DNA from: Bacteroidales bacterium
GTDB taxonomy: Bacteria; Bacteroidota; Bacteroidia; Bacteroidales; BM520
Length of the DNA: 62,813 nucleotides
NCBI GenBank assembly: GCA_031276035.1
Contig: JAISNV010000025.1
Coordinates: 1 to 62,813, forward strand
Reading direction: 5' to 3'
Shown here: positions 15,949-23,939 of the stretch, piece after piece
Position numbering within the stretch: position 1 is the first letter of the stretch
Layout of the letters: every line of letters begins with the position of its first letter
The notes under the pieces: generated by a model
What the model was told of the DNA's origin: nothing
Seen by the model: only the letters and a program-made list of their open reading frames with translations
The model's database searches: none
Program-made: the position numbers and the translations under genes

Positions 15949-17283
15949 ATGATTATGAAATCATTTGCTAAAATAGTAATTTTGCTTATCGTTTCTTTTG
16001 GTATTTCATTCATTTCTTTTACACAAAATACCTATACGCTCCAACAGGGTTTGGAAATGGGGCTGGAAAGAAATTTTGATATTCGGCTTGTTAGAAATGA
16101 ATTGAAAATTGCCGAAAACAACGCAACTCGCGGAAATGCCGGCCAATTACCAACTATTGATCTTAACGGGTCATACGCAGGAAGCCTTAATAATACTAAT
16201 ACGGATTATTTAAATAATCCGCGAGATTCATATATGAATACTTTAAATAATAATATTAGCGCGGGAATTAATCTCGGATGGACAATTTTTGAAGGATTTA
16301 ATCTCCAGACTAATTATGCGAAATTAAAAGAATTGCAAATGAAAGGAGAGTTTAATGCTCGCCTAATGATTGAAGACTTTATCGCCTCATTTTTAGCTGA
16401 ATATTATAATTTAGTCCGACAAATACTTCAATTAAATAATCTTCAAATGTCACTCGAACTTTCGCTTGATAGGTTAAATATTGTTGAAGCAAGTTTTATT
16501 ATTGGAGCAGCTTCAGGATTAGATTATCAGCAAGCTCAAGTAGATTATAACGCAGATTACTCTGCATTGATTTCTCAAGAAGAAGAAGTTCAGAGAATCA
16601 GAATAAGGCTCAATAGTCTTTTAGCTTTTGATGAAGATGATGATATGTTTTGTAGTGCCGATACGATTATAGTTTTTGATTCTACACTTATTAAGGAAGA
16701 AATTTGGCGGAAAACTTTAAAGAATAACACATCCTTGTTGATGGCTATTCAGAATAAAACGATTTCCGAACTTGATTATAAAAATGTACGTAGCAGAAAT
16801 TACCCTTATTTAAAAATGAATATCGGTTATGGTTACAATCAATATTGGTATCAAAACAGTAATACAACAATGCAAAATCAGTTCGGATTAAATTTTGGAG
16901 TAACGGCAGGTATAAATATTTTTGATGGAATGAATAGGCGACGTGAACAGCAAAATGCACGTATCATGATTGAAAACAGTGAACTAATGGCGGAGCAATA
17001 TATTTCTTCATTAAAAACTGATTTGGCAAATCTTTGGCTCGCATATACAAATAATATCCGTCTCTGGGAACTTGAAAGGCGCAATCAGATTGTTGCAAGC
17101 AGTAACTTTGAAATTGCTATGGAAAGATACAGGTTGCGCGAACTTTCGGGAATAGAATTAAGAGAAGCTCAGCTTGGTCTCTTAGAGTCTGAAGAACGGT
17201 TACTTACAGCTGTTTATAACATAAAAATTTGTGAAATATCTTTACACTTGCTGAGTGGAAGTATTATTGAAAAAAGTTTTTAA
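15949..17283 (+). CDS. TolC-family outer-membrane efflux channel
   Basis: The 444-residue protein has a signal peptide (ending FTQNTYT) and two long coiled-coil helical repeats with paired beta strands, the TolC fold. Segments such as TLQQGLEMGLERNFDIRLVRNELKIAENN and FEIAMERYRLRELSGIELREAQ-like helices mark each half. A second in-frame ATG at 15955 gives an equally good signal peptide. It completes the adaptor-pump-channel operon. Confidence 0.92.
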   Translation: MIMKSFAKIVILLIVSFGISFISFTQNTYTLQQGLEMGLERNFDIRLVRNELKIAENNATRGNAGQLPTIDLNGSYAGSLNNTNTDYLNNPRDSYMNTLNNNISAGINLGWTIFEGFNLQTNYAKLKELQMKGEFNARLMIEDFIASFLAEYYNLVRQILQLNNLQMSLELSLDRLNIVEASFIIGAASGLDYQQAQVDYNADYSALISQEEEVQRIRIRLNSLLAFDEDDDMFCSADTIIVFDSTLIKEEIWRKTLKNNTSLLMAIQNKTISELDYKNVRSRNYPYLKMNIGYGYNQYWYQNSNTTMQNQFGLNFGVTAGINIFDGMNRRREQQNARIMIENSELMAEQYISSLKTDLANLWLAYTNNIRLWELERRNQIVASSNFEIAMERYRLRELSGIELREAQLGLLESEERLLTAVYNIKICEISLHLLSGSIIEKSF

Positions 17284-17371
17284 GGATATAATTTAAAGCG
17301 GAAGTAAATTTTTCACTAATAGAACAATTCTTAAATCCATTCATAAATAAAAAATAAATCTTTAAAATCAA

Positions 17372-18415
17372 ATGCATGTTATTATGTTTACCAAAATAAT
17401 TAATAGAAAATCGAAATTAATATCACTATTGCTTGTTGTAATTATATTATCGGCTTGCAACAATTCAGCAGTAAAAAAGAAACTCAATGTTCCTGAAAAA
17501 CCTGATTATGCGCTGAAAGAATTTTGGTTTGGAGATATTAATCAAGAGTTTGATAAAAAAATTGATATTTTCTATGTTTATCCAACAGTTATCTTTGATG
17601 AAAAAGATGAAAATGGAAATGAAATCTATTTAGCTGATATTTCAAAGAAAGAGATTCGCGATGCTGCGTTTTCCAATCAAAATTACAATAATAATGTTTA
17701 CGCCGGTGATAAATATAATTTCTTTGCTCCTTTCTATCGTCAGATTTCATTTAATACTTATGGTTTAAACAAAGAAGTTTTTCAGGAGTACCGAAAAATT
17801 GCCGTACAGGATATTTTGGATGCTTTCAGATATTATATGGAAAATCTCAATAATGGCAGGCCGTATTTTCTTCTCGGACATAGTCAGGGTTCAAGCATGT
17901 TAATCGAACTTTTAAAATATGGTATTGAAGATGATGAATTTGAAAGAATGGTTGCCGCTTACACCATAGGTTACTCTTTATCAAATGATGAAATTAAGAA
18001 TTTTGAAAATCGACTTATTCCGGCAAAGGACAGTTGTGACTTGAATTGTGTCATTCTTTTCAATTCTCTTACAAATATTAATGCAAGAAGCATGACGATG
18101 CCTAAAAACGACATATGTATTAACCCGTTGATTTGGACTACAGACACAACATTTGCACCGCGTGAACTTCATTTAGGTTATTCGATGTATAATAAAAAAC
18201 AACAAAAATATATAATAACCCCAAATATAACCGGAGTATATATTCAGGATAATTATCTGATTTGTCCAGATATAGATCCTTATCAATGTTTTCAAGAGGA
18301 ATTCAAGGAATCATTTCCGTTAGGCAATTTACATTTTATGGATTCCTGGCTCTACTCCGAAAACTTAAAACAAAATATGGAATGTCGTGTTAGAAAATTA
18401 CAAATGAGTAATTAA
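17372..18415 (+). CDS. DUF3089 alpha/beta-hydrolase lipoprotein
   Basis: The 347-residue lipoprotein (from this start) has a hydrophobic n-region and lipobox LSAC with Cys29. The DUF3089 domain has FYVYPTVIFDEKD, NFFAPFYRQISFNTY and the nucleophile elbow GHSQGS, which places it in the alpha/beta-hydrolase fold, probably as an esterase or lipase. An ATG at 17384 would give a shorter signal region and is equally likely as start. It lies 88 bases after tolC and could be cotranscribed or separate. The gene is convergent with the sugE-type gene. Confidence 0.86.
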   Translation: MHVIMFTKIINRKSKLISLLLVVIILSACNNSAVKKKLNVPEKPDYALKEFWFGDINQEFDKKIDIFYVYPTVIFDEKDENGNEIYLADISKKEIRDAAFSNQNYNNNVYAGDKYNFFAPFYRQISFNTYGLNKEVFQEYRKIAVQDILDAFRYYMENLNNGRPYFLLGHSQGSSMLIELLKYGIEDDEFERMVAAYTIGYSLSNDEIKNFENRLIPAKDSCDLNCVILFNSLTNINARSMTMPKNDICINPLIWTTDTTFAPRELHLGYSMYNKKQQKYIITPNITGVYIQDNYLICPDIDPYQCFQEEFKESFPLGNLHFMDSWLYSENLKQNMECRVRKLQMSN

Positions 18416-18477
18416 TTATACAGAAGGAAGACTAATATAATTTATGAAATATCTTTAATTTAAGATTTTCGAAATTT

Positions 18478-18795
18478 TTATGATTGCATTTTTATTCCGA
18501 TTACTCCTACTAATATCATGGCGGCAAAAAATAATCTCCAGAATGCTGCAGATTCTCCAAAGAATAGTATTCCTATTGTCAGTGTAGATACAGCACCTAT
18601 TCCGGCCCAAACAATATATGCTGTGCCTATTGGAATTTCTTTTTGAGCAAAATACAGTAAAGTAACACTTAAGGCCATTGAACATACAGCCATTAATATT
18701 CCCCAGAACTTCACCTGCATAGTTTGAGATAATTTCAGTCCGATTGCCCAACCCATTTCAAAAAAACCACCTAAGATTAATAAAAACCAATGCAT
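18478..18795 (-). CDS. sugE: SMR-family exporter, SugE/Gdx type
   Basis: This 105-residue, four-helix small multidrug resistance protein has the family length. It begins MHWFLLILGGFFEMGWAIGLK, with the conserved membrane Glu, and has GTAYIVWAGIGAVSTLTIGILFFGE. These match the SugE/Gdx branch, whose known substrates are guanidinium and some quaternary ammonium compounds. I moved the start to ATG 18795, because an upstream in-frame start at 18819 lies within the -7 box. The leader is only about 15 bases, too short for a guanidine riboswitch. Confidence 0.9.
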   Translation of the reverse strand: MHWFLLILGGFFEMGWAIGLKLSQTMQVKFWGILMAVCSMALSVTLLYFAQKEIPIGTAYIVWAGIGAVSTLTIGILFFGESAAFWRLFFAAMILVGVIGIKMQS

Positions 18796-18816
18796 AATAA
18801 AATCAAAAATTTTGTG

Positions 18817-18824
18817 CAAAGATA
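18817..18824 (-). promoter_or_regulatory. -7 box for the SugE-type gene
   Basis: TATCTTTG on the minus strand, 21 bases upstream of ATG 18795. Confidence 0.75.
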
Positions 18825-18898
18825 ATTCTATTTAATTAAGAAGCGGTTGATGACTGATGATAATTTTTAGGTAAGATAGAGAATTCGATATGTATTTT

Positions 18899-18911
18899 AC
18901 TTTCTAAGTCC
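18899..18911 (-). repeat. Dispersed dyad motif, intergenic copy A
   Basis: On the minus strand it reads GGACTTAGAAAGT, then AAAA. It contains the exact core ACTTAGAAAGT and shares the flank TTTGGACTTAGAAAGTAAAA with the copy at 27842. It lies between the sugE-type promoter and the AlaX-type gene. Confidence 0.8.
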
Positions 18912-19047
18912 AAAATAAATTCCATATTATAATTTCATAATCGTAAAAGGTATAAATAATGAAAAATCAACAATTAAAAAATATTATTTTTGCTTAACAT
19001 ACTCGAATAATTGTCAATTACTAATCTTCAAATATTAATTAAATAAT

Positions 19048-19055
19048 TATTTTTG
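19048..19055 (+). promoter_or_regulatory. -7 box for the AlaX-type gene
   Basis: TATTTTTG only 9 bases before the ATG at 19065, so the mRNA would be almost leaderless if this box is used. Confidence 0.6.
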
Positions 19056-19064
19056 CGTGGAAAA

Positions 19065-19526
19065 ATGAATAATATAGTTTCAGAACATAATAAGCAAGAA
19101 TATCCGCCGATGCATACGGCAGAACATATTTTAAATCAAACTATGGTACGAATGTTCGGTTGCGAAAGATCGAGAAATGCTCACATTGAACGTAAAAAAT
19201 CGAAATGCGATTATAACTTAGAAAGTGTACCTTCCGATGAACAAATAAAACTAATAGAGAAAAAGGTTAATGAGATTATTTCTCAAAATCTTATTGTAAT
19301 TGTGAAATATGTATCTTTTGATGAAGCAAAAGATATTGTTGATCTAACAAAATTGCCAGAAAATATAACTGATAAAGTTCGGATTGTAATGATAGGCGAT
19401 TATGATATTTGTGCTTGTGTAGGTGCACATGTTAATAATACTTCGGAAATCGGAATATTTATGATTACTTCACATGATTTTGAAAATAATCGATGGAGAG
19501 TAAGATTTAGACTCATAGAAGGATAA
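19065..19526 (+). CDS. AlaX-type trans-editing protein (aminoacyl-tRNA editing)
   Basis: This 153-residue protein matches the second additional domain of threonyl/alanyl-tRNA synthetases as a free-standing hydrolase. The zinc ligands are visible: HTAEH at 17-21 and the C-terminal CVGAH, the counterpart of the usual CGGTH. AlaX proteins remove serine or glycine from mischarged tRNA-Ala. The enzyme is short and lacks the N-terminal extension of AlaX-M forms. I start it at ATG 19065, since the TTG at 19053 is inside the -7 box. Confidence 0.82.
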   Translation: MNNIVSEHNKQEYPPMHTAEHILNQTMVRMFGCERSRNAHIERKKSKCDYNLESVPSDEQIKLIEKKVNEIISQNLIVIVKYVSFDEAKDIVDLTKLPENITDKVRIVMIGDYDICACVGAHVNNTSEIGIFMITSHDFENNRWRVRFRLIEG

Positions 19527-20017
19527 TACTAGGAATATATACACAAAGATTATTTGCTATTTATATTTGTTTATTTATCATTTAATTGCAGTATAAAATA
19601 TTCAATTGTCATTACGACTTTGATAAAAATTAGATAACAACTACCGATATTGTCAACTATGAATTTTTATAATTACGATAAGGATGATATGTACTTATTT
19701 TGTAATTGATGTGGTCTGTAATTTACGTAGAAGGACAGAGATTTAAAGTTCAGGGTGTTTACGTTGTATATTTTTTTATTTGGAATATCATGGAGAAGAT
19801 ATGAGAATTAATTATCATATATTTAAGAATTCCAATTTAATAAAATAGGAATTTTTAGTAAGTTTGTAAATAGATGCTGATGATTGAAAAAAAATCAACT
19901 TAGAAAGTGATCGCAATTATTTAAAGTAATATGTGATTCAAAACCTGTTGCAAGCATGTTTTGACTATTATAAAATAAAAAAAGATAATTATTAACTGTT
20001 AATTATTAATTATTAAT
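19527..20017. other. Long AT-rich spacer upstream of the thiamine cluster
   Basis: No gene or recognisable gene remnant is visible in these 491 bases. It holds one exact copy of the dispersed motif (19896) and a weak inverted repeat near 19830-19860 (AATTCC with GGAATT). Any promoter for the thiamine genes begins at its right end. Confidence 0.5.
19896..19908 (+). repeat. Dispersed dyad motif, intergenic copy B
   Basis: CAACTTAGAAAGT, exact 13-base form, in the spacer upstream of the TPP riboswitch. Confidence 0.8.
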
Positions 20018-20025
20018 TACCTTTG
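20018..20025 (+). promoter_or_regulatory. -7 box of the thiamine operon
   Basis: TACCTTTG ending 5 bases before the TPP aptamer P1 helix. Transcription would begin at about the first base of the aptamer. Confidence 0.75.
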
Positions 20026-20030
20026 CAATC

Positions 20031-20170
20031 ACTGTTGGGGGTGCCGACAGATTGTTGTGCTGAGAAAATACCCCATGAACCTGACATGTTTAATTACAGC
20101 GTAGGGAAACGGTAAGAGTTGAAAAACACTTATTTAATAAACCGTTTCTTTGTGGAAGCGGTTTTTTTAT
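20031..20170 (+). promoter_or_regulatory. TPP (THI-box) riboswitch with terminator platform
   Basis: The aptamer shows the conserved blocks GGGGTGCC (20038-20045), CTGAGA (20060-20065), GAACCTGA (20077-20084) and CAGCGTAGGGAA (20097-20108). P1 is ACTGTT (20031-20036) with AACGGT (20108-20113). The terminator is ACCGTTTC (20141-20148) with GAAGCGGT (20155-20162), then a T run. AAACGGT (20107-20113), the 3' P1 strand, is also complementary to ACCGTTT (20141-20147), so P1 formation and the antiterminator exclude each other. With TPP bound, P1 forms and the terminator is free to fold, turning the genes off. Confidence 0.95.
20139..20169 (+). terminator. Riboswitch-controlled terminator
   Basis: AACCGTTTC / GAAGCGGTT stem with a six-base loop and a run of seven T from 20162. 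It is the off-state of the TPP riboswitch. Confidence 0.9.
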
Positions 20171-20228
20171 TGACTGTATTAATTGTTGGGATTAAATTTA
20201 TCTATATTATTAATTAAATTTTTATCCT

Positions 20229-21023
20229 ATGAAAGTAAACAAAGAAATTCTGATTAACAATTTAAATCAACTTAGAAAGTCTTCTCCTTTGGTTCACAAC
20301 ATTACTAATTATGTTGTGATGAATAACACTGCAAATGCTCTTTTGGCAATTGGAGCTTCGCCTATAATGGCGCATGCCACTAATGAGATGGAAGATATGG
20401 TTGCCATTGTATCCGCTTTGGTTATCAACATTGGTACTTTGAATGATGAGTGGGTTAATGGAATGTTAATCGCCGGAAAAGCTGCAAAATTAAAAAATAT
20501 TCCAATTATATTGGATCCTGTTGGAGCTGGAGCTACACCTTATAGAACAGACGTCTGTTTGAAAATAATTAAGGAATGTCAACCAGATATTTTGCGTGGG
20601 AATGCATCTGAAGTTATGGCGCTTAATAATAGCAATATAAAAACCAAAGGCGTTGATAGTTCCGTTAATTCCGATTGTGCTATTGAGGCTGCAAAATCTT
20701 TAGCTAATGAATATAATATGATTGTTTCTATTAGCGGTGAAACAGATTATATTACTAATGGTAATGAAATTATAGAAGTTACAAATGGTACTGAAATGAT
20801 GACTAAAGTAACTGGTTTAGGTTGTTCCGCTTCAGCCTTAACTGGTGCTTTTGCTGCAATTAACCGAGATTACTTACAGGCTGCTGCTAATGCTATGGCA
20901 ATTATGGGTATTGCTGGCGAAATTGCACTTTCTAAGTCTAGGGGACCAGGATCGCTTCAAATGAATTTTATTGATGAATTATATTTACTTTCCGAAAAAG
21001 AAATCAATCAATATCTAAAATAA
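20229..21023 (+). CDS. thiM: Hydroxyethylthiazole kinase
   Basis: The 264-residue enzyme phosphorylates 4-methyl-5-(2-hydroxyethyl)thiazole, a salvage step of thiamine synthesis. Ribokinase-like family marks are PLVHNITNYVVMNNTANALLA near the N-terminus (in two parts), the ILDPVGAGATPYRT segment and the GLGCSASALTGAFAAI active-site loop. Length is normal. It is first in the riboswitch-controlled cluster, one base before thiE. Two exact copies of the dispersed 11-mer lie in its coding sequence (20270 and 20927). Confidence 0.97.
   Translation: MKVNKEILINNLNQLRKSSPLVHNITNYVVMNNTANALLAIGASPIMAHATNEMEDMVAIVSALVINIGTLNDEWVNGMLIAGKAAKLKNIPIILDPVGAGATPYRTDVCLKIIKECQPDILRGNASEVMALNNSNIKTKGVDSSVNSDCAIEAAKSLANEYNMIVSISGETDYITNGNEIIEVTNGTEMMTKVTGLGCSASALTGAFAAINRDYLQAAANAMAIMGIAGEIALSKSRGPGSLQMNFIDELYLLSEKEINQYLK
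20268..20280 (+). repeat. Dispersed dyad motif inside thiM (forward)
   Basis: CAACTTAGAAAGT, exact, encoding part of NQLRKS near the ThiM N-terminus. Confidence 0.6.
20927..20937 (-). repeat. Dispersed dyad motif inside thiM (reverse)
   Basis: The plus strand reads ACTTTCTAAGT, the exact reverse complement of the core, encoding LSKS near the ThiM C-terminus. Confidence 0.55.
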
Positions 21024-21024
21024 T

Positions 21025-21651
21025 ATGGATTTAGATCTTAGTTTGTATCTGGTAACAGATAGAAAGTTATCATTGAATCGCCCATTAGAATGGGTTGTCG
21101 AAGAAGCTGTTAGAGGTGGTGTTACAGTCGTTCAATTACGTGAAAAAGATTGTGATACAAGAGAATTTGTGAATTTGGCAATTAAGCTGAAACAAATCCT
21201 ATCTTTATATCATGTTCCTTTGTTAATAAATGATAGAATAGATATTGCCCTTGCAGCGGATGCAGACGGAGTTCATATCGGACAGTCGGATATGCCATAT
21301 CATCTTGCAAGAAAAATTTTGGGATACAATAAAGTCATCGGATTATCCATAGAAAATTTTGAAGAAGCTGAGGAGGCAAATAAATTAGATGTTGATTATA
21401 TTGCAGTATCTCCTGTCTTTTCTACACATACTAAAACAAATACCAAAATAGAATTCGGTTTTGAAGGAGTAAAAAAGGTTGTTGAGATATCTAAACATCC
21501 TGTTATTGGAATAGGTAACATTAACGTTACCAATATTCAAAAGATAATGCAAATGGGAGCAGACGGAGTTGCGGTTGTCTCAGCTATAATGTCGGCAACG
21601 AATATAGAAGAAGCTGCAAGAATACTTCAGTTAAAAATGAAAGAGTTATAA
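21025..21651 (+). CDS. thiE: Thiamine-phosphate synthase
   Basis: The 208-residue TIM-barrel enzyme joins hydroxymethylpyrimidine pyrophosphate with thiazole phosphate to give thiamine phosphate. Visible family marks are YLVTDRKL, VVQLREKD, INDRIDIALAADADGVHIGQSD (pyrophosphate and metal site, quoted in part) and VIGIGNIN. It starts one base after the thiM stop and is part of the same transcript. Confidence 0.97.
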   Translation: MDLDLSLYLVTDRKLSLNRPLEWVVEEAVRGGVTVVQLREKDCDTREFVNLAIKLKQILSLYHVPLLINDRIDIALAADADGVHIGQSDMPYHLARKILGYNKVIGLSIENFEEAEEANKLDVDYIAVSPVFSTHTKTNTKIEFGFEGVKKVVEISKHPVIGIGNINVTNIQKIMQMGADGVAVVSAIMSATNIEEAARILQLKMKEL

Positions 21652-21754
21652 AAAGTTATAATTAGAACACAAAAAAATTAATTAAAAATAAATTTTTCTG
21701 ATATTGAAATTACATAAAATCATAATCAGATCTAAACAAAAAAATAAATTATAT

Positions 21755-22405
21755 ATGAAATGGAGTGAAAAAACCTGGCAAGCAGTTGAAAAAATTTATG
21801 AAGAAATTTTAAATTTACCTTTTATTAAAGATTTATCTAAAGGAACTTTATCCGATGAAAGATTTAAATTTTACTTAATACAAGATGCTTTATATCTTAA
21901 TGATTATAGCAGAACCTTAATGAATATTGCTTTGAAATTGCAAAATCCCGAGTATGGTGAAGCATTTATGAAGTTTGCTAATGATGGTGTAGCAGTAGAA
22001 AGAATTTTACACGAATCGTTTCTTAACGGACATGTACCTTCTAAGTCGGAAATGACTCCGACATGCAAATTATACACTTCTTACTTAGTAAGTAGTTTAT
22101 ATAATCCTCATATTGAGGTTTCTCTTGCAGCTGTTCTTCCATGCTTTTGGATTTACCAGAAAGTTGGTGAACATATCTACAATACAGCAGAAACCGAAAA
22201 CAATAAATATCAAAATTGGATTAACACTTATGCTGATGAGTCATTTGCAGAATCGACTCAGAAAGCGATAGAAATATGCAATGTAATGGCAGATAATTGT
22301 AGCGAAGTTCAAAAACAGGAAATGACAGAAGCTTTTGTTTTAGCAACAAAAATGGAATGGATGTTTTGGGATAGTGCATACAGGCTTGAGAAATGGCCAG
22401 TATAA
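21755..22405 (+). CDS. tenA: TenA-family aminopyrimidine aminohydrolase (thiaminase II)
   Basis: The 216-residue all-helical protein of the TenA family hydrolyses amino-HMP derivatives or degraded thiamine to regenerate HMP for salvage. The catalytic Cys is in AAVLPCFWIYQKVG, and the C-terminus has MEWMFWDSAYRLEKWP, where the conserved Glu and Trp sit. I chose ATG 21755, with MKWSEKTW matching family N-termini, rather than a TTG at 21704. Two near copies of the dispersed motif (ACCTTCTAAGT and ACTTAGTAAGT) occur near 22037 and 22083. Confidence 0.93.
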   Translation: MKWSEKTWQAVEKIYEEILNLPFIKDLSKGTLSDERFKFYLIQDALYLNDYSRTLMNIALKLQNPEYGEAFMKFANDGVAVERILHESFLNGHVPSKSEMTPTCKLYTSYLVSSLYNPHIEVSLAAVLPCFWIYQKVGEHIYNTAETENNKYQNWINTYADESFAESTQKAIEICNVMADNCSEVQKQEMTEAFVLATKMEWMFWDSAYRLEKWPV

Positions 22406-22455
22406 TAATTGATGGATTATAATTTTCTTCATTTAGCTTATTACTTAATAATTTT

Positions 22456-22484
22456 AAACGAAATATTATTTTGTTATTTCGTTT
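22456..22484 (+). other. Hairpin between tenA and thiD
   Basis: AAACGAAAT (22456-22464) pairs perfectly with ATTTCGTTT (22476-22484), but only a poor T run follows. It may protect the upstream message or reduce read-through into thiD. Confidence 0.4.
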
Positions 22485-22519
22485 ATTAATTTAGAAATCA
22501 AAACTTTGAACCAAATATT

Positions 22520-23326
22520 ATGAACTATAAAAGAGTATTAACAATTGCCGGTAGTGATTCAGGTGGTGGGGCTGGCATTCAAGCAGACATAAAAACTATG
22601 TCTGCTTGTGGTTGTTATGGAATGTCGGCAATTACTGCTGTTACGGTGCAAAACACATTAGGTGTTGAGAGTTTTATGCCTATCCCTCCGGATATTATAG
22701 AACAACAAATTGATGCGGTAATGATTGATATTGGTGCTGATGCGGTGAAAATAGGGATGCTTAGCTCTTCTGAAGTTATGTTGGCTGTAAAAAAAGCTTT
22801 GAAACCTTACGATCTTACGAATATCGTTTTAGATCCTGTTATGGTTTCAACTTCCGGACATAAATTGATGAATGATGAAGCAATTGATACATTAAAAAAC
22901 GAGTTGTTAAATATGGCACGTATTATTACTCCTAATATTCCAGAAGCTGAAATTCTCCTTGGAGAAAAGATTACTCACCAAGATCAACTTCCTGAATTTG
23001 CAATGAAATTATCGAATAATAGAAATGTATCGGTGTTGTTAAAAGCCGGTCATCTTGATGATAAAATACTTATAGATGTTTTATATAATGCTGAGACTGA
23101 TTCAATAACCAAATTAGGATCAAAACGCATTTACACAAAAAATACTCATGGTACTGGCTGTACATTTTCATCGGCATTAGCATCTTTTCTTGCTTATGGT
23201 TTGGACTTAGAAAGTGCCGTTGGAAAAGCAAAAGCTTATGTTTATTCTGCTATTGAAACTGGTGCGAAATATACTTTAGGAAAAGGACACGGTCCGGTAC
23301 ATCATTTTTATAGTTGGTGGGAATAA
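22520..23326 (+). CDS. thiD: Hydroxymethylpyrimidine/phosphomethylpyrimidine kinase
   Basis: This 268-residue ribokinase-fold enzyme phosphorylates HMP twice to HMP pyrophosphate, the pyrimidine partner used by ThiE. It has AGSDSGGGAGIQADIKTMSA near the N-terminus and the catalytic HGTGCTFSSALASFLAYG loop near 213. It is last in the thiamine salvage cluster, 114 bases after tenA. No ThiE fusion is present. Confidence 0.97.
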   Translation: MNYKRVLTIAGSDSGGGAGIQADIKTMSACGCYGMSAITAVTVQNTLGVESFMPIPPDIIEQQIDAVMIDIGADAVKIGMLSSSEVMLAVKKALKPYDLTNIVLDPVMVSTSGHKLMNDEAIDTLKNELLNMARIITPNIPEAEILLGEKITHQDQLPEFAMKLSNNRNVSVLLKAGHLDDKILIDVLYNAETDSITKLGSKRIYTKNTHGTGCTFSSALASFLAYGLDLESAVGKAKAYVYSAIETGAKYTLGKGHGPVHHFYSWWE

Positions 23327-23351
23327 AAGAATTATTGATTCGATAAAAAAT

Positions 23352-23364
23352 CAACTTAGAAAGT
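23352..23364 (+). repeat. Dispersed dyad motif, intergenic copy C
   Basis: CAACTTAGAAAGT, exact, 26 bases after the thiD stop. It faces an inverted near copy at 23525. Confidence 0.8.
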
Positions 23365-23524
23365 GAAATTTGTTATGTGAAATTTTTGAATAAAAGAGTT
23401 TTTGAGAAATAGACTTTTTATTTACTGATTCTTTTATCTTTTTATTGTTTTCGTACAAAATGAATTTTCCTTTTTTAGAGTATATTAATTGCTTATTATC
23501 AATTTTTAGTATGATAATATTTGT

Positions 23525-23537
23525 ACTTGCTAAGTTG
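23525..23537 (-). repeat. Dispersed dyad motif, near copy in inverted orientation
   Basis: The minus strand reads CAACTTAGCAAGT, one mismatch from the 13-base form. It and copy C bound a 186-base AT-rich segment with no convincing gene. Confidence 0.6.
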
Positions 23538-23600
23538 AATTCTGTTATTAACATTTTAATTTGGGAATTATTATCATACTTTAATTATCAATTAATTTAT

Positions 23601-23608
23601 TATTTTTG
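23601..23608 (+). promoter_or_regulatory. -7 box for the rubredoxin gene
   Basis: TATTTTTG followed by CAAAAG, 27 bases before the ATG at 23635. Confidence 0.7.
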
Positions 23609-23634
23609 CAAAAGTATTAACTAAAAGATGAATT

Positions 23635-23793
23635 ATGAAAAAGTATGAATGCGAAGTATGTGGATATATTTATGATCCGGAACAAGGCGATCCTGATAGT
23701 GGTATAGCTCCCGGAACAGCTTTCGAAGATATTCCCGAAGATTGGGTTTGTCCGGTTTGTGGCGTGGATAAAAGTAATTTTAAGCCAATCTAA
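23635..23793 (+). CDS. Rubredoxin
   Basis: The 52-residue protein is a complete rubredoxin: a small iron protein with one Fe bound by four Cys, used as an electron carrier, often for oxygen or peroxide detoxification in anaerobes. The two ligand pairs are clear: [10 protein letters not shown] (Cys6, Cys9) and VCPVCGVDK (Cys39, Cys42). The conserved DP, GIAPGT and FEDIPEDW segments are intact. It has its own promoter and terminator and is monocistronic. Its length is below usual ORF-calling cut-offs. Confidence 0.98.
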   Translation: MKKYECEVCGYIYDPEQGDPDSGIAPGTAFEDIPEDWVCPVCGVDKSNFKPI

Positions 23794-23817
23794 TCATCAA
23801 TTTGTATGGTATTATAT

Positions 23818-23858
23818 AAATTGTAGGGATGTAACATATATATTCCTACAATTTTTTA
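23818..23858 (+). terminator. Rubredoxin terminator
   Basis: ATTGTAGG (23820-23827) pairs with CCTACAAT (23845-23852), followed by TTTTT. Confidence 0.8.
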
Positions 23859-23939
23859 TAAATTTATTATAAGACGAAAGATTTATTAGATAGATAAGAA
23901 CCATAAATTAATATGACATTAATTTATATATAAAATTGA

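Noticed and set aside
19938..19964. Imperfect palindrome AAAACCTGTTGCAAGCATG upstream of the riboswitch.
   Set aside because: Too many mismatches toward the centre, no other copy in the window.
23351..23554. 67-codon minus-strand frame between thiD and rubredoxin.
   Set aside because: It begins and ends in the dyad motifs, is AT-rich and low in complexity, and lacks a promoter box.
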